Numbered from the stretch's first letter, positions 1 to 6,964 are shown. The stretch is DNA of 7,653 nt from an uncultured bacterium (GCA_946183815.1 CAMHDG010000068.1:1-7653), one strand, 5' to 3'. Numbers and translations: made by a program. Notes: a model not told the origin generated them from the letters alone.

Positions 1-1194
1 AATATCAATACCACGTTTTTTAGCAATAACAGGTGCGTTAACATAGTTAACACCCTCTAATCTTGCAGATAGAGCCCCTTTCATAACTGCAACCTCAAGC
101 GGTTGGATATCTAAATCAGACAAATCGCCCTGTGCCGTAATTTCTATTGATTTTATTACCCCTGTTGAAAGTTGAACGGCAAGTTCGCCTGAGTTTTCCG
201 CAATTTGCATATAGTCTTTTACGGGTTCTAACTTGTCAGGTCTTAAAGACGGAATATTAACCGCAGAAGATGCCGAACCGCCTGATAATACCTCTTTTAT
301 CTGTTCTGCAACATCTATCGCTACATTTAATTGTGCCTCTGTTGTACTAGCCCCTAAGTGCGGAGTAAGAACGATATTCTTTTCACATTCAAGTAACGGA
401 CAGGTTTCAATGTTTGGTTCATTTTCATAAACATCTATTGCTGCCCCTGCAACATAGCCTGAATTTATAGCATCTTTTAAATCTGCTTCATTTATAATTC
501 CGCCTCTTGCACAGTTTACAAGTCTTACACCTTTTTTCATTTTTGAGATGGTGTCTTTGTTAATCATATTAACAGTGTCTTTTGTTTTTGGAACGTGAAC
601 CGTTATAAAATCGCATCTGCCCCAAAAATCATCAAGTTTTTCTATGTATTCACCACCCATTTTTTCAACAATTTCTTTAGAAGTGAATGGATCATAAACA
701 ACGACTTTCATTCCAAGTGCAAGTGCAACTTCTGCAACGTGTGAGCCGATTTTCCCTAAACCGATTACCCCAAGGGTTTTCTTATATAATTCTGTTCCTG
801 TAAATTTACTTCTATCCCACTTGCCTTCTTTTGTAGAACAAGCAGCAGGTGCTATGTTTCTTGCCATTGCAAGCATAAGTGCAATAGTATGTTCAGATGC
901 TGCCATAGTGTTGCCGTCTGGTGAGTTTACGACAATTATACCTTTTTGGGTTGCTGCTTCAAGATTTATATTATCAACTCCGACTCCTGCACGACCAATA
1001 ATTTTTAGATTTTTACCCGCTTCTATTACAGCAGGTGTTACTTTGGTTTGACTTCTAACCATAAGTGCATCGTATTGAGGAATTACTTTTACTAATTCTT
1101 CTTCACTCATTGTAGGTAAAAAATCTACCTCTGCTGCAGCCTCTATAATTTTCCCTGCTGCTTCATTTATTTTATCTGTAACTAATACTTTCAT
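1..1194 (-). CDS. serA: D-3-phosphoglycerate dehydrogenase SerA (3' end outside window)
   Basis: SerA oxidises 3-phosphoglycerate to 3-phosphohydroxypyruvate with NAD+, the first step of the phosphorylated serine pathway in the cytoplasm. I translated the minus strand from the ATG at 1194 to base 1: 398 codons, no stop and no frameshift. The fragment shows the substrate-domain motif GRAGVGVDN (about residues 68-75), the NAD-binding loop GLGKIG (145-150) with D168 after it, and the D-2-hydroxyacid dehydrogenase catalytic set R230 (NCARGG), E259 (YENEP) and H279 (TPHLGAST). Beyond about residue 305 the sequence continues into an intervening (ASB-type) domain, so this is the long form. Relatives run to about 525 residues, so roughly 130 residues, including the expected C-terminal ACT domain, lie outside the window. 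The start overlaps the aminotransferase stop in TAATG. Only a weak G-rich site (1202-1206) precedes it, so translational coupling is likely. Family and function are very secure. Confidence 0.96.
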   Translation of the reverse strand, partial: MKVLVTDKINEAAGKIIEAAAEVDFLPTMSEEELVKVIPQYDALMVRSQTKVTPAVIEAGKNLKIIGRAGVGVDNINLEAATQKGIIVVNSPDGNTMAASEHTIALMLAMARNIAPAACSTKEGKWDRSKFTGTELYKKTLGVIGLGKIGSHVAEVALALGMKVVVYDPFTSKEIVEKMGGEYIEKLDDFWGRCDFITVHVPKTKDTVNMINKDTISKMKKGVRLVNCARGGIINEADLKDAINSGYVAGAAIDVYENEPNIETCPLLECEKNIVLTPHLGASTTEAQLNVAIDVAEQIKEVLSGGSASSAVNIPSLRPDKLEPVKDYMQIAENSGELAVQLSTGVIKSIEITAQGDLSDLDIQPLEVAVMKGALSARLEGVNYVNAPVIAKKRGIDI

Positions 1195-2348
1195 TATTTT
1201 GCCCCCAATTCTGCAATCACGGTTGCTACACCTTTGCCTAATTCAAATTTGTATCCGAGTTTATGAAGGGTTGCTTCAAGTGCACCAACAGCAGAGATTA
1301 CATCTCTGTCACAAACAAAACCTAATGTCCCCATTCTGAAGATTTTGTCTTTTAGTGCGTTTTGACCGTTTGCAACAACAATATCAAAATCTTTTGTAAT
1401 TGTTTTTCTAATATCAGGAACTGAAATACCTTCAGGCGGGAAGATTGATGTAATAGAGTGGCTTGCGTTTTTATCCTCTTTGACAACGAGTTCAAGTCCG
1501 ATTGCTTTTACTGCCTTTCTTAAAGCCATTGCATGACGTCTGTGACGTGCATTCATATTTTCAATACCCTCTTCTTTAATCATTTCAAGAGCCTTGTCCA
1601 GCCCGACAAATAGATTAACAGCAGGAGTAAACGGAGTAGAATTTGCTCTTGTTGATTTTCTGTATGCTGCCCAATCCCAGTAGAAACTTGGGTGTTTACA
1701 TTCTTCATATACTTTCCATGCTCTTTCATTTGCTGTCAAAAAAGCAAGTCCCGGAGGAATCATAAATCCTTTTTGTGAGCCGGAAACAAGAACATCAATA
1801 CCCCATTCATCAGGTTTACACTCCATTGCACAAACTGATGTTACGCCATCAACAACAGATAATGCCCCATGTTCTCTTATTATTGAACAAAGTGTTTTTA
1901 TGTCATTTGCTGCTCCGGTTGAGGTTTCACTGTGAGTCAGAGTGACAATCTTTATTTCTTTATTTGTGTCTTCTGCTAATCTTTTTCTTAAAACCTCAGG
2001 GTCAATAACTTCGCCTGTTTCAACTTCAATTTTTTCAACAACAGCCCCTCTTGATTCTGCAATCTTTGCCCAACGGTTTCCAAAGTTGCCTAACACTAAA
2101 GATAAAACGTGATCGCCTTCATTAACAAGGTTTTCTAATGCTGCACACATAGCACCTGTTCCGCTTGAGGTATAAACGAACACATCATTTTCTGTTTGAA
2201 AAACATATTTTAGGTTGGAATAAACTCTCTCCAGCACTGCCGAAAATTCACTGCTTCTGTGCCCTATCGGGTGTTTTGCTATTTCCATCATTACGCTTTC
2301 AGGTACAGGTGTCGGTCCCGGTATCATTAAAAATGTTTTATCTTTCAT
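1194..2348 (-). CDS. Class V PLP-dependent aminotransferase (alanine/serine-glyoxylate aminotransferase family), probable serine-pathway transaminase
   Basis: A 384-residue fold-type I aminotransferase of class V, the usual length for the alanine-glyoxylate / serine-pyruvate aminotransferase family. Visible landmarks are the N-terminal PGPTPVP (10-16), the phosphate-binding SSGTG (61-65), the aspartate facing the PLP ring nitrogen (D167 in VVDGVTS), the Schiff-base lysine K193 (SGSQKG) and a C-terminal arginine, R338 (FRMGTLG), where this family binds the substrate carboxylate. No signal peptide is seen, so it should be cytoplasmic. It sits directly upstream of serA and overlaps it by one base, so the two are surely co-transcribed. 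Established: this family uses alanine, serine or glyoxylate, and it is distinct from the canonical SerC branch. Inference: next to serA it may act as the phosphoserine transaminase or make serine from hydroxypyruvate. Substrate cannot be fixed from sequence. The ATG at 2348 is supported by a strong Shine-Dalgarno site. Confidence 0.93.
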   Translation of the reverse strand: MKDKTFLMIPGPTPVPESVMMEIAKHPIGHRSSEFSAVLERVYSNLKYVFQTENDVFVYTSSGTGAMCAALENLVNEGDHVLSLVLGNFGNRWAKIAESRGAVVEKIEVETGEVIDPEVLRKRLAEDTNKEIKIVTLTHSETSTGAANDIKTLCSIIREHGALSVVDGVTSVCAMECKPDEWGIDVLVSGSQKGFMIPPGLAFLTANERAWKVYEECKHPSFYWDWAAYRKSTRANSTPFTPAVNLFVGLDKALEMIKEEGIENMNARHRRHAMALRKAVKAIGLELVVKEDKNASHSITSIFPPEGISVPDIRKTITKDFDIVVANGQNALKDKIFRMGTLGFVCDRDVISAVGALEATLHKLGYKFELGKGVATVIAELGAK

Positions 2349-2355
2349 TTCTACT

Positions 2356-2361
2356 CCTCCT
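2356..2361 (-). promoter_or_regulatory. Ribosome-binding site of the aminotransferase gene
   Basis: The minus strand reads AGGAGG here, inside the longer run AGAGGAGGAG, seven bases before the ATG at 2348. It is a full-consensus Shine-Dalgarno site and fixes that start codon. Confidence 0.85.
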
Positions 2362-2372
2362 CTTTTTTCAAT

Positions 2373-2403
2373 ATTATCTCATAAATTATTTAAAAATATG
2401 CAA
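2373..2403 (-). promoter_or_regulatory. Candidate promoter for the aminotransferase-serA operon
   Basis: On the minus strand there is an extended -10, TGAGATAAT (hexamer GATAAT at 2373-2378, TG at 2380-2381). A possible -35, TTGCAT, lies at 2398-2403, 19 nt upstream of the -10. The 19-nt spacing is long, so the extended -10 would carry most of the recognition. Transcription would start near 2366 and give a leader of about 18 nt that just covers the Shine-Dalgarno site. The region is so AT-rich that chance matches are common, hence the modest confidence. Confidence 0.4.
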
Positions 2404-2450
2404 TATATAAAGAAAATTTAATCAACTGTCTAATATGTGTAATATATTAT

Positions 2451-2479
2451 TTGTCATTTACCCCCTTTTTATTTATAAT
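2451..2479 (+). promoter_or_regulatory. Near-consensus sigma-70 promoter for the M16 peptidase gene
   Basis: TTGTCA (2451-2456) and a perfect TATAAT (2474-2479) are separated by exactly 17 nt. The first hexamer matches the -35 consensus at five of six bases. An AT-only inverted repeat (TAATAT 2431-2436 / ATATTA 2444-2449) lies just upstream and could be an UP-element-like tract or an operator. The predicted start, near 2486, falls at the ribosome-binding site, so the leader would be only about 12 nt. Confidence 0.65.
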
Positions 2480-2484
2480 TGTAA

Positions 2485-2490
2485 AAGGAG
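2485..2490 (+). promoter_or_regulatory. Ribosome-binding site of the M16 peptidase gene
   Basis: AAGGAG lies seven bases before the ATG at 2498 and supports that start. It overlaps the transcription start predicted from the upstream TATAAT, so it would sit at the extreme 5' end of the mRNA. Confidence 0.85.
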
Positions 2491-2497
2491 ATAGATT

Positions 2498-3808
2498 ATG
2501 AAAAAAACAACTGTTAATTATCCTTTTTTGTCTAAAGAGGTTGAAATATACGAAAGAGAAAATGGTCATAAAATAGTTTTGGCTCATAAGCCGGGGGATA
2601 TGGTGAATGTTTCATCTTGGGTTAAAACAGGTTCAATAAATGAAAATGAAAAGAATAACGGAATATCTCATTTTCTTGAACATTTGATGTTTAAAGGCAC
2701 TCACAAACATCCTGCGGGAGAATTTGACAGAACCTTAGAGGCAAAAGGGGCAATAGTTAATGCTGCAACGTGGAAAGACTATACTTTTTATTATGTAACT
2801 TTGCCAAAAGCAGAATTTGACTTGGCACTTGAATTACATGCTGATATGATGATAGATCCTGTTTTACCGCATCATGAGATTGGTGAACCGTTTGATTTGA
2901 ATGACAAAAATATTGGTACAAAACGTGAACGTCATGTTGTTATTGAAGAAATCAGAATGAGGGAAGATCAGCCATGGACTAAGGTTTATAATGCTTGCAA
3001 CAGAGCAATGTATTCTTCTCACCCTTATAAAAGAGATGTTATCGGTACTCCGCAAATTATTTCTCAAGTGACACAAGAAGAAATTATGAATTATTATAAG
3101 ACTTTCTATTCTCCAAATAATATGACAACTATTGTTGTTGGTGATTTTAATCACGAAGATGTTTTAAATAAGTTAGAAAGTTTATTTGATTTTGGGAACA
3201 GGGGTAAGTGTGAAATGAGGGAATACGCTATTGACACTCCGACTTCTGAAACAAAATACATTGAAAATACCGCTTGTATCAATTCTGCCTTTTTGATGTT
3301 TGGTTATTTAGGTGTTGTTGCAAAGGATATTAAAAATAGTATTTTATTAGATATGCTTTCAATAATTTTAGGTGAAGGTGCAAGTTCAAGATTATATAAA
3401 AATCTTATTGAAAAACAACCTGAACAGATTTTTAATATGATTGATTCAGAGCATTATATTTTCAGAGATGGCAGTAATTTCTTTGTTCAGGCTAATTTTA
3501 CCCCTGATAAAAAAGAGGTTGCTATTGATTTGGTTAAGAAGGAAATCGAATCAGTAAAATCTACAATTACTCAAGATGAACTTAACAAGGCTAAAAAGAA
3601 GATTAAATCTCGTTTTGCATCTAATGCTGAAACCGTTTCCGAAATTGGTGAAAATATCGGTTATTATATGACAGTTTGTAATGATTTGTCTTTAGTTTCT
3701 GATTATTTACCGATAGTAGAAGATATTACTGTTGATGATATTCAGAATTGTGCAAAACAATTCCTGAATATAAATAATGCAACGATATCAATATTGTTGC
3801 CGGAATAA
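2498..3808 (+). CDS. M16 family zinc metallopeptidase (processing-peptidase / PqqL-like)
   Basis: A 436-residue protein of the M16 (inverzincin) family, the size of a single two-lobed half such as the mitochondrial processing peptidase beta subunit. The inverted zinc motif HFLEH gives ligands H58 and H62 and catalytic base E61. The third ligand should be E151 (or E150) in VVIEEI. The N-terminal lobe ends with the family signature FYSPNNM followed by VVGDF (about 203-217). The C-terminal lobe has GEGASSRLY (292-300), matching the usual GGGxSSRLF segment. No signal peptide or membrane segment is seen, so it is probably cytoplasmic and cleaves peptides or a leader. The spacing from H62 to E151 is longer than the family norm because of an insert around 126-142. 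Many bacteria carry two M16 genes in tandem, one inactive. Here there is only one, flanked by a divergent and a convergent neighbour, so it is probably monocistronic. Substrate unknown. Confidence 0.94.
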   Translation: MKKTTVNYPFLSKEVEIYERENGHKIVLAHKPGDMVNVSSWVKTGSINENEKNNGISHFLEHLMFKGTHKHPAGEFDRTLEAKGAIVNAATWKDYTFYYVTLPKAEFDLALELHADMMIDPVLPHHEIGEPFDLNDKNIGTKRERHVVIEEIRMREDQPWTKVYNACNRAMYSSHPYKRDVIGTPQIISQVTQEEIMNYYKTFYSPNNMTTIVVGDFNHEDVLNKLESLFDFGNRGKCEMREYAIDTPTSETKYIENTACINSAFLMFGYLGVVAKDIKNSILLDMLSIILGEGASSRLYKNLIEKQPEQIFNMIDSEHYIFRDGSNFFVQANFTPDKKEVAIDLVKKEIESVKSTITQDELNKAKKKIKSRFASNAETVSEIGENIGYYMTVCNDLSLVSDYLPIVEDITVDDIQNCAKQFLNINNATISILLPE

Positions 3809-3821
3809 GACAATTCCATCC

Positions 3822-3838
3822 CAAAAACACGGTTTTTG
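3822..3838. other. Small hairpin between convergent genes
   Basis: CAAAAAC and GTTTTTG form a 7-bp stem around the loop ACG, midway between the M16 stop (3808) and the tgt stop (3887). It is nested inside a longer imperfect inverted repeat (3789-3802 with 3855-3865: 11 bp including one G-T pair and a 3-nt bulge). The position suits a bidirectional 3'-end structure. However, the stem is AT-rich and neither strand has a T-tract after it, so I do not call it an intrinsic terminator. The 3809-3886 spacer is about 38% G+C, clearly higher than the 2349-2497 spacer, and no gene is supported in it. Confidence 0.35.
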
Positions 3839-3886
3839 CAGTGACCTTTGTCAACGGTAACATTGAATATAGTTCCCAAATTTTGG

Positions 3887-5017
3887 CTATACAAAATTTT
3901 CGTAGTGTTCGTTATAGAACTCTTCAAACCTGTCTTCTAAAATTGCCTGACGACACATTTGAGAGAAATTGATTAGGAATGTTATGTTATGGATAGACAT
4001 AAGTGCCTGCCCCGTTCCCTCGTTACACTTGTATAAATGTCTTATATATGCTTTAGAATGGTTTTTGCAGGCATAGCAATCACAATTTTCATCAAGCGGT
4101 GAGTTGTCCTCTTGATACTGTGCATTTTTAATCTGGCATTTACCCTTCCAAGTAAAGAAAGAGCCGTGTCTAGCGTTACGAGTTGGAAGTACACAGTCAA
4201 ACATATCAATCCCGCCTTTAATTCCATCTAATAAATCTTCAGGTGTTCCGACTCCCATAAGGTAACGTGGCTTATCAGCAGGCAAAAACGGAGTTGTGTA
4301 GTTGATAAAGTGGTTCATTGTTTCTTTATCTTCACCAACACTTAAACCGCCTATTGCATAGCCAACGGCAGGAATTTGTGACACAAATTCAGCACTTTCT
4401 TTTCTTAAATCGTCAAAGAATGCTCCCTGACAAATTGGAAACAGTGCTTGTTTAGGGTTTGTTTTTGCCTTAATGCAGCGTTCTAACCAGCGGTGAGTTC
4501 TGTCCATAGCCTCTTTTGCTTCTTTATGAGTGCAAGGATATGGCGAGCACCAGTCAAAAGCCATAATTATATCAGCGCCTATGTTTTGTTGTATTTTCAT
4601 AGATATTTCAGGGCTGATATAGTGTTTTTTGCCGTCTTTTGGATCTCTAAATTCAACTCCGTCTTCTGTGATTTTACGAAGGTGAGCAAGTGAAAATACT
4701 TGAAACCCACCGGAATCAGTCAAGACAGGTTTGTCCCAGTTCATCCATTTGTGGATACCGCCAAATTTTGCGATTAACTCGTCACCTGCCCTTAAATAGA
4801 GGTGATAAGAGTTTCCTAAAATTATTTGTGCACCTGATTCATAGATATGATGATTAGTTAGTAATTTTACAGTCGAATTGGTACCAACAGGCATAAAGAT
4901 AGGTGTTTTTATATCTCCATGGGGTGTGTGGAGAGTTCCTGCTCTTGCACCTGTCTTTTTATCGACATGTTCTAATTCATAACTAAAATATTCAAATTCA
5001 GGATTAGAGTAGTTCAT
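3887..5017 (-). CDS. tgt: tRNA-guanine transglycosylase Tgt
   Basis: Tgt exchanges guanine-34 in the anticodon of Asn, Asp, His and Tyr tRNAs for preQ1, the base-exchange step of queuosine synthesis. The 376-residue protein has the usual bacterial length and motifs: DSGGFQV (D101, general acid/base), D155 in MAFDWC, the substrate pocket GGLSVGE (223-229), nucleophile D274 (MFDCVLPTRNARHG), and zinc ligands C312, C314, C317 and H343. V227 and C157 match the bacterial preQ1-type pocket rather than the eukaryotic queuine type. W156 is unusual, since E. coli and Zymomonas have Glu there (DEC). The ATG at 5017 lies 14 nt inside the end of ndk. An AGAGGA at 5032-5037 is 14 nt away, long for a Shine-Dalgarno site, so coupling to ndk translation is plausible. 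No other early Met exists before residue 42. No queuosine-synthesis gene is adjacent. Confidence 0.97.
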   Translation of the reverse strand: MNYSNPEFEYFSYELEHVDKKTGARAGTLHTPHGDIKTPIFMPVGTNSTVKLLTNHHIYESGAQIILGNSYHLYLRAGDELIAKFGGIHKWMNWDKPVLTDSGGFQVFSLAHLRKITEDGVEFRDPKDGKKHYISPEISMKIQQNIGADIIMAFDWCSPYPCTHKEAKEAMDRTHRWLERCIKAKTNPKQALFPICQGAFFDDLRKESAEFVSQIPAVGYAIGGLSVGEDKETMNHFINYTTPFLPADKPRYLMGVGTPEDLLDGIKGGIDMFDCVLPTRNARHGSFFTWKGKCQIKNAQYQEDNSPLDENCDCYACKNHSKAYIRHLYKCNEGTGQALMSIHNITFLINFSQMCRQAILEDRFEEFYNEHYENFV

Positions 5018-5477
5018 CTTCTTCGATTAGTTCCTCTGTTTTAGTTTTCCATGTATCAAATATCTCATCTTCATTGAAATAGATAGCAATTTCTCTTTCA
5101 GCGCTCGCAAGTGAGTCTGAAGCGTGGATTACGTTGTATTCCATAACTTGAGCATAGTCTGCTCTGATTGTTCCAACGTCAGCGTTTAGAGGGTTTGTAG
5201 CACCTACTATGTGGCGGACACTGTCAACAACTCCGTAACCTTTTACGACCATTACAACAACAGGCCCGCTTTGAATATATTTAATTAAGCGAGGATAGAA
5301 CGGCTTACCTTCGTGTTCTGCGTAGTGGCTTGCTGCCTGTTCGTCTGTAACCTGAATAAGTTTCATACCCATGATTTTGAAACCTTTTCTTTCAAAACGA
5401 CTGCATACTTCACCTATTAAACCTCTTTGCACACCGTCAGGCTTAATAGCCACAAATGTTCTTTCTTCTGCTAACAT
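5004..5477 (-). CDS. ndk: Nucleoside diphosphate kinase Ndk
   Basis: Ndk moves the gamma phosphate from ATP to NDPs and dNDPs through a phosphohistidine and balances the NTP pools in the cytoplasm. The 157 residues carry the whole active site, and the numbering happens to equal that of the human enzyme: K12, Y52, F60, R88, T94, R105, N115 and the catalytic H118 in NVIHASDS. The N-terminus (ERTFVAIKPDGVQRG) is canonical. The protein is somewhat longer than the 140-150 residues common in bacteria. The extra part is an acidic tail (about 148-157, EELIEEDELL) whose last codons overlap the start of tgt. The ATG at 5477 has a good Shine-Dalgarno site, and a candidate promoter lies in the 82-nt gap after ffh. 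It can therefore be transcribed with tgt independently of ffh. Confidence 0.97.
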   Translation of the reverse strand: MLAEERTFVAIKPDGVQRGLIGEVCSRFERKGFKIMGMKLIQVTDEQAASHYAEHEGKPFYPRLIKYIQSGPVVVMVVKGYGVVDSVRHIVGATNPLNADVGTIRADYAQVMEYNVIHASDSLASAEREIAIYFNEDEIFDTWKTKTEELIEEDELL

Positions 5478-5483
5478 ATTAAA

Positions 5484-5490
5484 CTCCTCT
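5484..5490 (-). promoter_or_regulatory. Ribosome-binding site of ndk
   Basis: The minus strand reads AGAGGAG, six bases before the ATG at 5477. This supports the start that gives the canonical Ndk N-terminus. Confidence 0.8.
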
Positions 5491-5514
5491 TTTAAGTCAT
5501 AAATACTTAATTTT

Positions 5515-5543
5515 ATTAGACCATAAAAATGCTGTTTTTACAA
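5515..5543 (-). promoter_or_regulatory. Candidate promoter for ndk-tgt
   Basis: In the gap between ffh and ndk the minus strand has TTGTAA (5538-5543), 17 nt, then TCTAAT (5515-5520). The motif TGG precedes the -10, making an extended -10. The -10 matches consensus at five of six bases and the -35 at four of six. The predicted start near 5508 would give a leader of about 31 nt containing the ndk Shine-Dalgarno site. No convincing ffh terminator is seen in the same gap, so read-through from ffh is also possible. Confidence 0.45.
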
Positions 5544-5559
5544 ATATTTTAGGTTATAT

Positions 5560-6960
5560 CTATTTAAACCTTCTCATATTCTGCATCATTTGTTTCATAC
5601 CCAGTTTTCCTCCGAGCATATTCCCTATATCGCCCATTTTAGCAAATTTGGAAAGATTTTTCTTCATTCCATTCATACCCTTCATCATTTCACGCATTTG
5701 CTCAAATTGTTTAATATAGATATTTATATCATGAAGAGGAATCCCTGAGCCTTTTGAGATTCTTCTTTTTCTGCTAGAATCGATTAGTTGAGGGTTATTT
5801 CTTTCTTCTTCCGTCATACTTTGGATGAATACTTCAATCTTTTTGAACTGTTTTTCTCCCTCGTGAGTAAGTTCATCTCTCTGATCTTTTGGGATATTTA
5901 ACCCCGGAATCATTCCCATAATCTGATCAAGTGAACCAAACATACTCATCTGTTTTTTCATTTTTAAAAAGTCGTTAAACGAAAACTCTGCTTTTTCCAT
6001 TTTTCGCTGCATTTCCAAAGCATCTTCTTCGTCTATAACCTCTTTTGCTCTCTCAACAAATGAAACAATATCACCCATCCCTAAAATTCTTGTTGCAATT
6101 CTTTCAGGATAAAACGTTTCAAGTGCATTGAGTTTTTCACCGGTACCTGTTAATTTGATAGGTTTCCCCGTACAATAAGCAACACTTAACGCAGCACCAC
6201 CACGAGAGTCCCCGTCTAACTTTGTTAACACAATACCGGTCAGTCCAAGTTGTTCATCAAAGTTTTCTGCAACATTAACTGCTTCTTGTCCTACCATTGA
6301 GTCAATAACAAGCAGTTTTTCGTCAGGGTGGAACATTCTGTCAATAAGCATCAATTCTGCCATCATATCAGTATCAATTTGCAACCGCCCTGCTGTATCT
6401 AAAATTATTACATTGTAATTATTCTTTTTTGCATAATCCTTTGCTTTTTGGACAATTTCTGTAACATTTGTTACTCCATCAATAGTAAAACATTCAGTAT
6501 TTATTTGAGAGGCTAATGTTTTTAATTGATTGATTGCAGCAGGTCTATAAACGTCACACGCAACTAAAAGTGGATTTTTACCCTCATTTTTAAGTTTAAC
6601 CGCTAATTTTGCGGAAGATGTAGTTTTACCTGAACCTTGTAAACCTAACATCATAATGGTTGTTGATTTGTTTTCTAAATTTAGCGGGGCTTCGTTTTGT
6701 CCTAATATATTAACTAACTCGTCATTTACTATTTTAACAAGTTGTTGTGCAGGATTGACCCCCTTTATTATTTCTTCGCCCTCTGCCTTATCTTTAATAT
6801 TTGAGATAAAAGCCTTAACTACACGCAGGTTTACGTCTGCCTCAAGCAAAGCACGTCTAATCTCTCGCAGTGCCTCTTTCATATTGTCTTGCGTGAGTTC
6901 TTTTTGTCTTGCTGTATTTTGTATTATATTCTGTAATCTGTCAGCCAGTGAATCAAACAT
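5560..6960 (-). CDS. ffh: Signal recognition particle GTPase Ffh (SRP54)
   Basis: Ffh binds the SRP RNA and signal sequences of nascent membrane proteins and, with its receptor FtsY, delivers ribosomes to the Sec translocon. All three domains are present in 466 residues. The N domain has ALLEADVN (37-44). The G domain has P-loop GLQGSGKTT (106-114), DVYRPAA (136-142), DTAGR (188-192), TKLDGD (246-251) and the GG of DSRGGA. From about 300 there is a methionine-rich M domain with the RNA-binding motif SRKRRISKGSG (396-406) and a Met-rich C-terminus. The start MFDSLADRLQ is canonical, and AGAGG at 6966-6970 lies five bases before the ATG. The length is normal and no key residue is missing. It follows the ftsQ-like gene by 33 nt with no terminator between, so the two are probably co-transcribed. 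No SRP RNA gene is in the window. Confidence 0.98.
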   Translation of the reverse strand: MFDSLADRLQNIIQNTARQKELTQDNMKEALREIRRALLEADVNLRVVKAFISNIKDKAEGEEIIKGVNPAQQLVKIVNDELVNILGQNEAPLNLENKSTTIMMLGLQGSGKTTSSAKLAVKLKNEGKNPLLVACDVYRPAAINQLKTLASQINTECFTIDGVTNVTEIVQKAKDYAKKNNYNVIILDTAGRLQIDTDMMAELMLIDRMFHPDEKLLVIDSMVGQEAVNVAENFDEQLGLTGIVLTKLDGDSRGGAALSVAYCTGKPIKLTGTGEKLNALETFYPERIATRILGMGDIVSFVERAKEVIDEEDALEMQRKMEKAEFSFNDFLKMKKQMSMFGSLDQIMGMIPGLNIPKDQRDELTHEGEKQFKKIEVFIQSMTEEERNNPQLIDSSRKRRISKGSGIPLHDINIYIKQFEQMREMMKGMNGMKKNLSKFAKMGDIGNMLGGKLGMKQMMQNMRRFK

Positions 6961-6964
6961 ATTT

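Noticed and set aside
233..430. Plus-strand open frame of 65 codons
   Set aside because: It lies wholly antisense to the well-conserved catalytic part of serA, has no ribosome-binding site and resembles nothing. It is a shadow.
821..1051. Plus-strand open frame of 76 codons
   Set aside because: It is antisense to the SerA Rossmann domain. The apparent hydrophobicity comes from reading the complement of conserved codons.
2165..2410. Plus-strand open frame with a hydrophobic C-terminus crossing into the divergent spacer
   Set aside because: It is antisense to the aminotransferase N-terminus. The Leu/Phe-rich end comes from the complement of the aminotransferase Shine-Dalgarno site and AT-rich spacer, and no start signal is present.
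2864..3154. Minus-strand open frame of 96 codons inside the M16 gene
   Set aside because: It is fully antisense to conserved M16 sequence and has no ribosome-binding site.
3822..3838. Hairpin as a rho-independent terminator
   Set aside because: The stem is AT-rich and is followed by no T-tract on either strand, so it is listed only as a hairpin.
3742..3927. Minus-strand open frame of 61 codons spanning the convergent spacer
   Set aside because: It overlaps both gene ends, has no Shine-Dalgarno site and no recognisable domain. The spacer is interesting as DNA but not supported as a gene.
5525..5540. Possible ffh terminator, AAAAACAGCATTTTT on the minus strand
   Set aside because: The stem would be only five A-T pairs and could not stop polymerase. 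The bases fit better as the spacer of the candidate ndk promoter.
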